Made by a program: the position numbers and the translations under genes
Shown: positions 7,289 to 15,598 of the stretch, in pieces
How the letters are laid out: every line of letters begins with the position of its first letter
How positions within the stretch are numbered: the first letter of the stretch is position 1
From: Mycobacteriales bacterium
GTDB taxonomy: Bacteria > Actinomycetota > Actinomycetes > DATLTS01
Direction of reading: 5' to 3'
Length of the DNA stretch: 64,000 nucleotides
NCBI GenBank assembly: GCA_035533475.1
Contig: DATLTS010000064.1
Location: 1-64,000 of the forward strand
The notes under the pieces: generated by a model
Database searches by the model: none
Told to the model about the DNA's origin: nothing
Seen by the model: only the letters and a program-made list of their open reading frames with translations

Positions 7289-9783
7289 GAGCGGTCGTCA
7301 TGGCCGGTGGCGAGGGCAGCCGGCTGCGCCCGATGACGGCGAACCTGCCGAAGCCGCTGCTGCCGGTGGCAAACCGGCCGATCATGGAGCACGTCCTGCT
7401 GCTGCTGCGCCGGCACGGCTTCACCGACACCGTCGTCACCGTGCAGTTCCTCGCCTCGCTGATCCGCAGCTACTTCGGGGACGGCGACGACGTCGGCATG
7501 AACCTGCACTACGCGACCGAAGAACGGCCACTCGGCACCGCCGGAAGTGTCAAGAACGCGGCCGACGCGTTGCGCCATGAACCCTTCGTCGTCGTCTCCG
7601 GTGACGCGCTCACCGACCTGGACCTGTCCGCCATGGTGCGCTTCCACAAGGAGCACGGGGCGCTGGTGACCGTGGCCCTGAAGTCCGTGCCCGACCCGCT
7701 GGAGTTCGGCATCGTGATCGCCGGTGAGGATGGCCGCATCGACCGCTTCCTGGAGAAGCCGACGTGGGGACAGGTCTTCTCGGACACGGTGAACACCGGG
7801 ATCTACGTGATGGAGCCGGAAGCACTGGACGCGGTCGAAAGCGGCGAGGTGGTCGACTGGTCGGCCGACGTCTTCCCGGCGCTGCTGGAAGCCGGCGCCC
7901 CCCTCTTCGGGTACGTCGCCGATTCGTACTGGGAGGACGTCGGCACGCACGAGAGCTACTTCAAGGCCCACGCCGACGTGCTGAACCGGCAGGTCGACGT
8001 AGAGATCGACGGCTTCGAGGTCATGCCCGGGGTCTGGGTCGGGGAAGGCGCGGAGGTCGACCCGGACGCCGCGATCAAGGGCCCGGTGCTGATCGGCGAC
8101 TACGCCAAGGTCGAGGGCGGTGTCGAGCTGCGCGAGTACACCGTGCTCGGGAACAACGTGGTCGTGAAGTCGGGGGCCTTCCTGCATCGCGCGATCATCC
8201 ACGACAACGGTTTCATCGGGCAGCAGACCAACCTTCGCGGCTGCGTCGTCGGCCGCAATACCGACATCCTCCGCGCCGCGCGGCTCGAGGAGGGCTCGAT
8301 CGTCGGCGAGGACTGCGTGGTCGAGGAGGAGGCCTTCATCTCGGCGGGCGTGACGGTGTACCCGTTCAAGACGATCGAAGCGGGCGCGGTCGTCAACACC
8401 AGCGTGGTGTGGGAGTCCCGCGGGCAGCGCAACCTGTTCGGCCCGCGGGGGGTCTCCGGACTGGTCAACGTCGAGATCACCCCCGAGCTCGTCGTCCGGC
8501 TGGCCAGCGCCTACGCGACGACCCTGCCGAAGGGGAGCGTCGTCACGACCAGCCGGGACGCGTCCCGGGCCGCCCGAGCCCTCAAGCGCGCCGTCATCTC
8601 CGCCCTCACCGCCAGCGCGATCAACGTGCGCGACCTCGAGGTCGCCCCGATGCCGCTCACCCGGTTCGAGACCGCGCGCAGCGACTCGGTCGGCGGCGTG
8701 GTGGTCCGCACGACCCCGGGCGACGCGCAGGGGGTGGACATCGTCTTCCTCGACGAGCGGGGGGCCGACATTTCCCGCGCCGTTCAGCGCAAACTGGACC
8801 GGGTGTTCAGCCGGCAGGAGTTCCGCCGGGCGTTCCCGGGGGAGATCGCCGACCTGACCTTCCCGTCCCGGGTGGTCGACACCTACGCCAAGGACCTGGT
8901 CGCCACGATCGACACCAGCGGAATCGCCGAGGCGCAGCTCAAGGTCGTCCTCGACACCGCCGGCGGCACCGCCGCGCTCATCCTGCCCAACCTGCTCGGC
9001 CGGCTCGGGGTCGACGTGCTCATCGTCAACGGCATCCTCGACGAGCGGTCACCGACCGAGACGCTGGCCGACCACATGCGGGGTCTCGAGCGGCTCGGCG
9101 AACTGGTCGGCTCGAGCCGCGCCGCGCTCGGGGTGCGCTTCGACCCGGTCGGGGAGCGGATCGCCCTGGTCGACGAGCGGGGAGAGCTGATCCACGACGA
9201 CCGGGCGTTGCTCGTCTTCCTCGACCTCGTGGCCGCCGAGCGGCGCAGCGGCTCGATCGCGCTGCCGGTGACGACGACCCGGGTCGCCGAGCAGGTCACC
9301 AGCTTCCACGGGACGGGGATCCGCTGGACGTCGACGGCACCGGACGAGCTCTCGCTCGCCGCCGGGGAACCCGATGTGATCTTCGCGGGCAACGGCCGCG
9401 GCGGATTCGTCATCCCGGAGTTCTCCGCGCACATCGACGCGATGGCGGCGTTCCTGCGACTGATCGGCCTGGTCGCCCGAGCGCAGCTCACCCTGTCCCA
9501 GATCGACGCCCGGATCCCGCGGGCGCATCTCGTCCGCCGTACCGTGCCCACGCCGTGGGCGGTCAAGGGCCAGGTCATGCGCCTCGTCGTCGAGGCGGCC
9601 GGCAGCCGGGAACTGGACACCACGGACGGAGTGCGGATCGTCGAGCCGGACGGCAGCTGGGTTCTCGTCCTTCCGGACCCGGCCGAGGCGGTTACCCATC
9701 TGTGGGCCGAGGCCGCGGACCCGGAGACCGCCACGCAGCGGCTCGACGAGTGGGCCGGCATCGTCGAGAAGGCGAGCCGCTGA
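7285..9783 (+). CDS. Mannose-1-phosphate guanylyltransferase-like protein fused to a degenerate phosphomannomutase domain
   Basis: An 832-residue fusion. Residues 1-230 are a nucleotidyltransferase (MAGGEGSRLRPMTANLPKPLLPV is the nucleotide loop; VVSGDALTDLD, FLEKPTWG and NTGIYVMEPE follow). Residues about 245-375 are a left-handed beta-helix of hexapeptide repeats. Residues about 380-832 resemble a phosphohexomutase, but its signature loops are eroded: TTSRDASRAAR replaces the TASHNP phosphoserine loop, FDPVGERI replaces DGDxDR, and GNGRGGFV replaces the GExSGH sugar loop. It should make GDP-mannose or a related NDP-sugar for glycolipids. The mutase half is probably regulatory or structural. 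It overlaps the upstream gene by four bases. Confidence 0.85.
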   Translation: MRAVVMAGGEGSRLRPMTANLPKPLLPVANRPIMEHVLLLLRRHGFTDTVVTVQFLASLIRSYFGDGDDVGMNLHYATEERPLGTAGSVKNAADALRHEPFVVVSGDALTDLDLSAMVRFHKEHGALVTVALKSVPDPLEFGIVIAGEDGRIDRFLEKPTWGQVFSDTVNTGIYVMEPEALDAVESGEVVDWSADVFPALLEAGAPLFGYVADSYWEDVGTHESYFKAHADVLNRQVDVEIDGFEVMPGVWVGEGAEVDPDAAIKGPVLIGDYAKVEGGVELREYTVLGNNVVVKSGAFLHRAIIHDNGFIGQQTNLRGCVVGRNTDILRAARLEEGSIVGEDCVVEEEAFISAGVTVYPFKTIEAGAVVNTSVVWESRGQRNLFGPRGVSGLVNVEITPELVVRLASAYATTLPKGSVVTTSRDASRAARALKRAVISALTASAINVRDLEVAPMPLTRFETARSDSVGGVVVRTTPGDAQGVDIVFLDERGADISRAVQRKLDRVFSRQEFRRAFPGEIADLTFPSRVVDTYAKDLVATIDTSGIAEAQLKVVLDTAGGTAALILPNLLGRLGVDVLIVNGILDERSPTETLADHMRGLERLGELVGSSRAALGVRFDPVGERIALVDERGELIHDDRALLVFLDLVAAERRSGSIALPVTTTRVAEQVTSFHGTGIRWTSTAPDELSLAAGEPDVIFAGNGRGGFVIPEFSAHIDAMAAFLRLIGLVARAQLTLSQIDARIPRAHLVRRTVPTPWAVKGQVMRLVVEAAGSRELDTTDGVRIVEPDGSWVLVLPDPAEAVTHLWAEAADPETATQRLDEWAGIVEKASR

Positions 9784-9817
9784 GCCGGGGCAAGGCGAAT
9801 CGGGCGACAATGAACGG

Positions 9818-10657
9818 ATGACCCAGCGACGCGAGCCGAGACGCCTCGACGCCTCGATGTCGCTGCTCACGGACATCGCCGCGAACGCCCTGGAGCCGGG
9901 CTACGCGCAGGCCGCGCAGGCCCATGCCCGCCGGCCCGCCGGGCGCGGCCCGCGGATAGCGGTGGCGGTCACGGTCGGGATCGCCGCGCTACTCGTCGTG
10001 GTCGACGGGGCGCAGGCCGCCCTGCACGCCCCGGCGGACGCCCGGGCCCGGGGCGCCCTGGTCGCGCAGGTGCAGGGTCTCGAGTCCCAGACCGCCGCCC
10101 TGGCCGGCACCGTGCGCAACCTACAGGCCGAGGTGGCGGCGGCCTCGGCGAGCGCGCTGTCCGCGGACGCCGCCGGGACCGGCCGGCTGGTCGGGCTCGA
10201 ACGCGACAGCGGGATGTCCCCGCTGTCGGGCCCCGGCCTCGTCGTCATTCTCAACGACGCCCCGACCGCCTCCCCGGACACGCTGGGTGCCGGGAGCCCC
10301 GCGACGGGGCAGAACCGCATCCTCGACTCGGACCTTCAGGCGGTGGTCAACGCGCTGTGGGCGGCTGGGGCGCGGGGCATCGCCATCAACGGGGAGCGCC
10401 TCACCGCCTTGACCGCCATCAGAACGGCCGGCGCGGCGATCCTCGTCGACTTCAGCCCGCTGTCCCCCCCGTACACGGTCGAGGCGGTCGGCGACCCGGT
10501 CGCGATCGAGACCGGGTTCGGGGGGAGCGCCACGGCAGCCCAGTACCGGACCTACCAGTCGGTGTACGGGCTCGGGTTCTCCTACCACCGGGCGTCCGGG
10601 CTTTCCCTGCCCGCCGCCACCGACCTGGTCCTGCACGAAGCGGAGCCGCTGCCTTGA
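9818..10657 (+). CDS. DUF881 membrane-anchored protein, first copy
   Basis: A 279-residue protein: short cytoplasmic tail, one transmembrane helix (IAVAVTVGIAALLVVVDGAQ, residues about 47-68), then a coiled-coil stretch (VAQVQGLESQTAALAGTVRN) and a DUF881 domain with the recognisable core GPGLVVILNDAP, LDSDLQAVVNALWAAGARGIAINGERL and YTVEAVGDP. DUF881 proteins flank the small basic protein gene in actinobacteria and some firmicutes. Their role is unproven, but the neighbourhood suggests envelope or division-site function. It is followed at four-base overlap by the small basic protein gene (TTGA). Confidence 0.87.
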   Translation: MTQRREPRRLDASMSLLTDIAANALEPGYAQAAQAHARRPAGRGPRIAVAVTVGIAALLVVVDGAQAALHAPADARARGALVAQVQGLESQTAALAGTVRNLQAEVAAASASALSADAAGTGRLVGLERDSGMSPLSGPGLVVILNDAPTASPDTLGAGSPATGQNRILDSDLQAVVNALWAAGARGIAINGERLTALTAIRTAGAAILVDFSPLSPPYTVEAVGDPVAIETGFGGSATAAQYRTYQSVYGLGFSYHRASGLSLPAATDLVLHEAEPLP

Positions 10658-10986
10658 TCATCCTGCTTGCGCTGGCGGCCGGGATCGGCATCGGGTTCGC
10701 GGTCCAGCCTTCGGTTCCGATCGACCTGCAGCCCTACCTCCCGATCGCCGTCGTCGCGGCCCTCGACGCGGTGTTCGGGGGCCTGCGGGCCCGTCTCGAC
10801 GGGATCTTCGACGACAAGGTGTTCGTCGTGTCGTTCATCGCGAACGTGCTGGTGGCGGCGCTCATCGTCTTCGTCGGGGACCAGCTCGGGGTGGGCGGAG
10901 AGCTGTCGACCGCGGTGATCGTCGTCCTGGGTATCCGGATCTTCTCCAACGTGGCGGCCATCCGCCGGCACCTGTTCCGAGCGTGA
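10654..10986 (+). CDS. Small basic protein family membrane protein (DUF1290)
   Basis: A 110-residue protein with three hydrophobic segments. The family core is YLPIAVVAALDAVFGGLRARLDGIFDD followed by FVVSFIANVLVAALIVFVGDQLGVG and VIVVLGIRIFSNVAAIRRHLF. It corresponds to the gene between the two DUF881 genes in mycobacteria and Bacillus (sbp). The start is a TTG at 10654 overlapping the stop of the DUF881 gene. No ATG or GTG precedes the conserved region without deep overlap. Function is unknown. Transcription with DUF881 partners implies a complex. Confidence 0.85.
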   Translation: MIILLALAAGIGIGFAVQPSVPIDLQPYLPIAVVAALDAVFGGLRARLDGIFDDKVFVVSFIANVLVAALIVFVGDQLGVGGELSTAVIVVLGIRIFSNVAAIRRHLFRA

Positions 10987-11714
10987 CCGCGGCCCTGCCG
11001 TCGCCCCCGCCACCGACCGGGTGGCGCGGGCTCGTCGAACTGCTCCGCCCCCGGCCCAACCGGGCCCAGGCGATCGTCGCGCTTCTCGTCGGGCTGCTCG
11101 GCTTCGCGATCGCCGCGCAAGTCCATGTCACCCGCTCCGGCGGCACCCTCGCCACCGCCCGCCAGACCGACCTGATCGGCCTGCTGGGCGACCTCACCGC
11201 GCGGGCCGACCGGCTGCGCGGGCAGATCGCGGCCCTGGAGGTGACCGAGGCGCAGCTCACCGCCGGCACCGGGGGACGGGCGGCCGCGCTGGCCGCGGCC
11301 AAGGCCCGGCTTCAGACCCTCGGCATCCTCGCCGGGACCCTGCCGGCGACGGGGCCCGGGATCGCGTTGACGATCAACGATCCGGGGCACCAGGTCCGAG
11401 CCGACGTGCTCCTCGACGCCCTCGAGGAACTGCGCGGCGCCGGGGCCGAGGTGATCCAGATCGGCCCGGTGCGGGTCGTCGCCTCCACGGCGCTGCTCGA
11501 CGCCGCCAACCGCAACGTCACCGTCGACGGGGTCGAGGTGGCGCCGCCGTACGCCTTCCTCGTCATCGGCGACCCGAAGACGCTCGCCGCGGCCCTCGGC
11601 ATCCCCGGCGGTGTCCTCGACACGGTGGACGCCCGGCCCGGGGCCAGCGCGACGGTCGACCAGCTCGCCCGGGTGACCATCCGCGCCTTGCATCCGGCCG
11701 GAGCCGGTCAGTAG
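10983..11714 (+). CDS. DUF881 membrane-anchored protein, second copy
   Basis: A 243-residue paralogue of the upstream DUF881 protein: transmembrane helix at residues about 29-47 (AIVALLVGLLGFAIAAQVHV), coiled coil (LTARADRLRGQIAALEVTEAQ), then GPGIALTINDPG, RADVLLDALEELRGAGAEVIQIG and YAFLVIGDPKTLAAAL. GTG at 10983 overlaps the previous stop. The DUF881-sbp-DUF881 order, followed by gcvH and a GarA homologue, is the same as in mycobacteria (Rv1823-Rv1825). Confidence 0.87.
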   Translation: MTAALPSPPPPTGWRGLVELLRPRPNRAQAIVALLVGLLGFAIAAQVHVTRSGGTLATARQTDLIGLLGDLTARADRLRGQIAALEVTEAQLTAGTGGRAAALAAAKARLQTLGILAGTLPATGPGIALTINDPGHQVRADVLLDALEELRGAGAEVIQIGPVRVVASTALLDAANRNVTVDGVEVAPPYAFLVIGDPKTLAAALGIPGGVLDTVDARPGASATVDQLARVTIRALHPAGAGQ

Positions 11715-11770
11715 GCTCGCCGCGCCCTGTCCCGACCGTCCCGACCGTCCCGAGCGCCCGCGGAGGCCCG

Positions 11771-12154
11771 GTGTTGCCGCAAGACCTCAAGTTCACGGCG
11801 GAGCACGAGTGGATCAGGCTCACCGGTGACGTCGTCCGGGTCGGGATCACCGACTTCGCCCAGGAGGCCCTCGGGGACATCGTCTTCGTCACCCTCCCGG
11901 AGCCGGGCACCGAACTGGCGGCCGGGTCGGTGTTCGGCGAGGTGGAGTCGACGAAGAGCGTCTCCGACCTATACGCGCCGGTCTCCGGGACGGTCAGCGC
12001 TCGCAACGAGGAGCTGGACCGGCGCCCCGAGCTGGTCAACAGCGATCCGTACGGCGAAGGCTGGATGATCGAGATCACCCCGTCCGGCGAGGGGGACATC
12101 GAGGGTTTGCTCGACTCGGATGGTTACACCGCATTGATCACGCCGTCCTCCTGA
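11771..12154 (+). CDS. gcvH: Glycine cleavage system H protein
   Basis: A 127-residue lipoyl carrier. FTAEHEWIRL is the conserved N-terminal segment, GEVESTKSVSDLYAPVSG contains the lipoylated lysine (ESTKSVS), and NEELDRRPELVNSDPYGEGWMIEI is the classical C-terminal block. It shuttles the aminomethyl group of glycine between GcvP, GcvT and the lipoamide dehydrogenase. GTG at 11771 lies 4 bases after GGAGG; a TTG one codon later is an alternative. Three near-copies of TCCCGACCG stand just upstream (11730-11756). Its partner gcvP lies 5 kb downstream beyond the riboswitch and the inserted element. No gcvT is seen here. Confidence 0.96.
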   Translation: MLPQDLKFTAEHEWIRLTGDVVRVGITDFAQEALGDIVFVTLPEPGTELAAGSVFGEVESTKSVSDLYAPVSGTVSARNEELDRRPELVNSDPYGEGWMIEITPSGEGDIEGLLDSDGYTALITPSS

Positions 12155-12245
12155 CCGGCTCCCGGTTGACCGCACCGCCACCGGCCGCTTACGTTCCCCG
12201 GACCATCAACCTTTGGTCGACGGTCGGACGGGGAAAGGACCCGCT

Positions 12246-12755
12246 ATGGCGACGGTGTTCTGTACCCAGTGTGGCCAGCAGAATCCGGAGGAGTCCCGCT
12301 TCTGCGCGCGCTGCGGCGCTGCCCTCACCCTGCCGTCGGGGGAGCGCGCGGTCGAGGCGACCTCGACGATCTCGATCGGCGGGCTCGATCCGCTCGAAGA
12401 GCACGGCGACGACGAGACCTTCGGCGACCTGGCGCTGGAGGCGCTGCCGGCCGGCTCGGCGCTGCTCGTGGTGCGCCGAGGCCCGAACGCCGGCAGCCGC
12501 TTCCTCCTCGACAAAGATGTGACGACCGCCGGGCGGCACCCGGAGAGCGACATCTTCCTCGATGACGTCACGGTCTCCCGCCGGCACGCCGAGTTCCACC
12601 GCGCCGACACGGTGTTCTCGGTGTGCGACGTGGGCAGCCTCAACGGCACCTATCTCAACCGGGAGCGGATCGACAACACCCCCCTCGCCAGCGGTGACGA
12701 GGTGCAGATCGGCAAGTTCCGGCTGGTCTACCTCACCGCAGAGACCACCCGGTGA
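12246..12755 (+). CDS. garA: GarA-type FHA protein with N-terminal zinc ribbon
   Basis: A 169-residue protein. Residues 4-25 form a zinc ribbon (FCTQCGQQNPEESRFCARCG). Residues about 70-165 form an FHA domain very close to mycobacterial GarA: LVVRRGPNAGSRFLLD, TTAGRHPESDIFLDDVTVSRRHAEF, DVGSLNGTYLNRE and SGDEVQIGKFRLVYL. GarA binds phosphothreonine and controls 2-oxoglutarate and glutamate enzymes. The ETTS-type phosphorylation motif of GarA is replaced by a degenerate EATSTISI segment, so regulation by a Ser/Thr kinase is possible but not certain. Position between gcvH and ftsR matches Rv1827. Confidence 0.88.
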   Translation: MATVFCTQCGQQNPEESRFCARCGAALTLPSGERAVEATSTISIGGLDPLEEHGDDETFGDLALEALPAGSALLVVRRGPNAGSRFLLDKDVTTAGRHPESDIFLDDVTVSRRHAEFHRADTVFSVCDVGSLNGTYLNRERIDNTPLASGDEVQIGKFRLVYLTAETTR

Positions 12756-13492
12756 GCGCGGCGATGCCCTCCCGGGCGTTCATGAGCATCGGCGAGGTGC
12801 TGTCCCAGCTCCGCCCCGAGTTCCCCGACGTCACCATCTCGAAGATCCGGTTCCTGGAGGCGGAGGGCCTGGTCGAGCCGGAACGCACCCCGTCGGGATA
12901 CCGCAAGTTCTCCCGCGACGACCTGGCCCGGCTGCGCTACGTGCTCGGTGCCCAGCGTGACCACTACCTCCCGCTGCGGGTGATCAAGGCCCACCTCGAG
13001 GCCCTCGACCGTGGCCTGGAGCCCCCGAGCACCCCCGGTGGGGGCCCGCAGGTGCCGCGGGCCCTGGTCGCCGCGGAGGGGCTGCCGGATGCGACCGCCT
13101 TCGGGCCGGACGCCAGCGAGCTGCGGCTGTCCCGCGACGAGCTGATGGATGCGGCCGGGCTCGAGCCGGAGGCCCTCGCCGCGCTGGAGAACTACGGCCT
13201 GGTCGGGCCGCGCCCCGGCTCCACGCACTACGACGGCGACGCGCTCATCATCGCGAAAACCGTCGCGGAGATGGCCTCGTTCGGCATCGAAGCCCGCCAT
13301 CTGCGCTCGTTCAAGGCGGCGGCCGACCGGGAGATCGGCCTGGTCGAACAGGTGATCAGCCCGCTCGCCCGCCAGCGCAACCCGGAAGCGCGAGCCCGGG
13401 CCGAGGAGGTGTCCCGGGAACTCGCGGCGCTGTCGGTGAAGCTGCATGCCACCCTGGTCAAGGCCGGCCTCCAGCCGCGATTCGGACGCTGA
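12752..13492 (+). CDS. ftsR: MerR-family regulator FtsR
   Basis: A 246-residue regulator. The N-terminal winged helix reads MSIGEVLSQLRPEFPDVTISKIRFLEAEGLVEPERTPSGYRKF, a MerR HTH with the characteristic FLEAEGL and SGYRKF. The C-terminal half has a second helical region (LRLSRDELMDAAGLEPEAL, then YDGDALIIAKTVAEMASFGIEARHLRSF). This is the Rv1828/FtsR family, shown in Corynebacterium to activate ftsZ. The GTG at 12752 overlaps the GarA stop by four bases. The inducer is unknown; no metal-binding cysteines are present. Confidence 0.9.
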   Translation: MSAAMPSRAFMSIGEVLSQLRPEFPDVTISKIRFLEAEGLVEPERTPSGYRKFSRDDLARLRYVLGAQRDHYLPLRVIKAHLEALDRGLEPPSTPGGGPQVPRALVAAEGLPDATAFGPDASELRLSRDELMDAAGLEPEALAALENYGLVGPRPGSTHYDGDALIIAKTVAEMASFGIEARHLRSFKAAADREIGLVEQVISPLARQRNPEARARAEEVSRELAALSVKLHATLVKAGLQPRFGR

Positions 13493-13570
13493 CCGGTCGT
13501 CGCGACACGCGGTCCGCGGCCGACGGCGCGGTGTAGGTTGGACGTCGGGCCGTGAGGGACGGGGAACGAC

Positions 13571-14044
13571 GTGAACGAGCTTTCCGTGGTCGGGGTCCGC
13601 GTGGAGTTGCCGTCGAACGCTCCGATCGTTCTGCTCAAGGAAGTCTCCGGGGACCGCTACCTGCCGATCTGGATCGGGGCCGTCGAGGCGACCGCGATCG
13701 CGTTCGCCCAGCAGGGGATCAAACCGGCCCGGCCGCTGACCCACGACCTGTTCAAGGACGTCCTGGAGGCGTTGGGCGGTGACCTGCGGGCCGTGCACAT
13801 CACCGATCTGCGGGACGGCGTCTTCTTCGCCGAACTGATCTTCGCGAGCGGCACGACGGTCTCGGCGCGACCTTCGGACGCGATCGCGCTGGCGATCCGG
13901 ACCGGCACGACGATCTTCGCCGAAGACGAGGTGCTCGCCGAGGCCGGAATCCCGATCGCGGAGGACACCGAGCAGGACAGTGAGGTCGAGAAGTTCCGGG
14001 AGTTCCTCGACCAGGTGACCCCGGAGGATTTCGAGACCTCCTGA
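13571..14044 (+). CDS. Bifunctional nuclease family protein (DUF151)
   Basis: A 157-residue protein with the DUF151/BFN core: ELPSNAPIVLLKEVSGDRYLPIWIGAVEATAIA (residues 10-42), RPLTHDLFKDVLEALG, and the conserved SARPSDAIALAIRTGTTIFAEDEVL. Plant and Mycobacterium relatives have been reported with nuclease activity on DNA and RNA. The cellular role in actinobacteria is not settled. GTG at 13571 is the first start before the conserved strand. It corresponds to Rv1829 in the same order between two MerR genes. Confidence 0.9.
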   Translation: MNELSVVGVRVELPSNAPIVLLKEVSGDRYLPIWIGAVEATAIAFAQQGIKPARPLTHDLFKDVLEALGGDLRAVHITDLRDGVFFAELIFASGTTVSARPSDAIALAIRTGTTIFAEDEVLAEAGIPIAEDTEQDSEVEKFREFLDQVTPEDFETS

Positions 14045-14166
14045 CCGGCATCCGCGCTCAGACGTGGATGTCGACTGGAGCTTGAGGGTTGCGACGCGCC
14101 GGCCGATGACATTGACGGCGGCCGGTGGGCTGCCTAGCGTCGCCCGAGTCGAGGAGAGGCGGGAAC

Positions 14167-14712
14167 GTGGCCGGCACCGAGCGCCCGGGGGACCCGGGCA
14201 TTCAGCAGGCCCTGTTCGCCGAAGATCGACCGTCCGACGGGATCGGCTACCGGGGACCGACCGCCTGCCGGGCGGCTGGGATCACCTACCGGCAGCTCGA
14301 CTACTGGGCGCGGACCGGTCTGGTCGAGCCGAGCGTGCGCCCGGCGCACGGGTCGGGCAGCCAGCGGCTCTACTCCTTCCGGGACATCCTGGTGCTCCGG
14401 GTCGTCAACGGACTGCTCAGGGCCGGTGTTTCGCTGCCGAACATCCGGACCGCGGTCGCCACGCTGCGCGAGCGCGGGATCGACGACCTGGCCCGGCTCA
14501 CCCTGGTGAGCGACGGAACCACGGTCTACGAGTTCACCTCCCCGGACGAGGTGGTCGACCTGCTCCAGGGCGGTCAGGGCGTTTTCGCGATCGCGGTGAG
14601 CCGGGTGGCCCGCGACGTGGAGGGCTCGCTCGCCGAGCTCCCGGGCGAGCGGCCCGGCGAGCCCGGTGCCGACGAGCTGGCGGCCCGCCGCGGCCGGCGC
14701 AGCACGGCCTAG
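14167..14712 (+). CDS. MerR-family transcriptional regulator
   Basis: A 181-residue regulator starting at GTG 14167 behind a purine-rich GAGGAGAGGCGGG. Residues about 25-95 are the MerR HTH: GYRGPTACRAAGITYRQLDYWARTGLVEPS and SQRLYSFRDILVLRVVNGLLRAGVSLPNIR. The C-terminal part (LTLVSDGTTVYEFTSPDEVVDLLQGGQGVFAIAV) matches the Rv1830 family. It lies just upstream of the glycine riboswitch. The conserved synteny with gcvP suggests it may report on the same metabolism, but the target is not shown by the sequence. Confidence 0.88.
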   Translation: MAGTERPGDPGIQQALFAEDRPSDGIGYRGPTACRAAGITYRQLDYWARTGLVEPSVRPAHGSGSQRLYSFRDILVLRVVNGLLRAGVSLPNIRTAVATLRERGIDDLARLTLVSDGTTVYEFTSPDEVVDLLQGGQGVFAIAVSRVARDVEGSLAELPGERPGEPGADELAARRGRRSTA

Positions 14713-14763
14713 CCAGCACAGCCGGCGCCAGCCACCGCTGGTAGCCTGAACCGTCCGTCGACC

Positions 14764-14942
14764 CCGCGCGGGAGAGTTCTCACGCCGCCAGCGTGAGGCG
14801 CCGAAGGAGCAATTCCTCCCCGGAATCTCTCAGGCCCAGCGACCGCGCAGGTTAGGACACTCTGGAAAGCGGACGCCACGGCGTCCCACCGATGGGGCAA
14901 GCCCGGGCGCGGGTGAAGCTCTCAGGTTCCATGACAGAGGGG
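14764..14942 (+). ncRNA. Tandem glycine riboswitch (gcvT RNA element)
   Basis: Two adjacent glycine aptamers are recognisable. The first has GGGAGAGTT, CGCCGAAGGAGCAA, TCTCAGGCCCAG and GGACACTCTGGAAA. The second has CACCGATGGGGCAAGCCC, GTGAAGCTCTCAGGTTCC and ATGACAGAGGGG. These are the conserved core segments of the class, which binds glycine and usually switches on glycine-cleavage genes. In this genome the second aptamer runs directly into an IS607-type element instead of into gcvP, whose start is 2.2 kb further on. Ends are approximate to within about 5 bases. Confidence 0.93.
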
Positions 14943-14963
14943 CTGCAAACTGCTCGGCGTTTC

Positions 14964-14987
14964 GTGAGCAAACGTGAGCGAACGTGT
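14964..14987. repeat. Left-end repeats of the IS607-type element
   Basis: GTGAGCAAAC, GTGAGCGAAC and GTG follow one another at 11-base spacing, a short direct-repeat array of the kind TnpA binds. The first unit and its flank are inverted at the right end. Confidence 0.6.
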
Positions 14988-15001
14988 GTTTTATTGAGTG
15001 T

Positions 15002-15598
15002 GTGAAGCTAGCTGAGTGGGCGCGGGTGAACGGTGTGCATCCGCAGACCGCGTACCGGTGGTTCCGGGAGGACCGGATGCCGGTGCTAGCTCGGCGTCTG
15101 GAGTCGGGCACGATCTGGGTGGACGCGGCCCCGGCCGATGACACCGGCCGAACTGTGGTCTACGCGCGGGTGTCTTCTCATGACGAGCGTGCCGATCTGG
15201 ACGGGCAGGTCGCACGGCTCACGGACTGGGCTACCAGCAACGGTCACATGGTTGGTGAGGTGGTGCGCGAGGTCGGGTCCGGGTTGAACGGCAAGCGCCC
15301 GAAGTTGCGGAGGATCCTGTCGGACCCGTCTGCGAGCGTGGTGGTCGTGGAGCATCGCGACCGGCTGGCCAGGTTCGGGGCCGACCACCTCGAAGCGGCG
15401 TTGTCTGCACATGGCCGCCGCGTGGTGGTGGCTGATCCGGGCGAGACCACCGATGATTTGGTGCGAGACATGATCGAGGTCCTCACCTTCATGTGCGCCC
15501 GGCTCTACGGGCGTCGGGGTGCGCGGAACCGGGCCATGAGGGCGGTCACCGCCACCAAGCATGCCGAGGAGACAGTCACGGGATCGGTCGGTGTGTGA
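15002..15598 (+). CDS. tnpA: IS607-family serine recombinase (TnpA)
   Basis: A 198-residue recombinase. An N-terminal MerR-like HTH (KLAEWARVNGVHPQTAYRWFREDRMPV, residues 2-28) precedes a small serine-recombinase catalytic domain with YARVSSHDERADLDGQVARL (catalytic Ser in ARVSS), EVGSGLNGKRPKLRRIL and VVEHRDRLARFG. N-terminal DNA binding with C-terminal catalysis is diagnostic of IS607 rather than of IS605 tyrosine transposases. GTG at 15002 matches the usual family start; a GTG at 14984 would add six residues. The TnpB start ATG overlaps its stop. Confidence 0.93.
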   Translation: MKLAEWARVNGVHPQTAYRWFREDRMPVLARRLESGTIWVDAAPADDTGRTVVYARVSSHDERADLDGQVARLTDWATSNGHMVGEVVREVGSGLNGKRPKLRRILSDPSASVVVVEHRDRLARFGADHLEAALSAHGRRVVVADPGETTDDLVRDMIEVLTFMCARLYGRRGARNRAMRAVTATKHAEETVTGSVGV

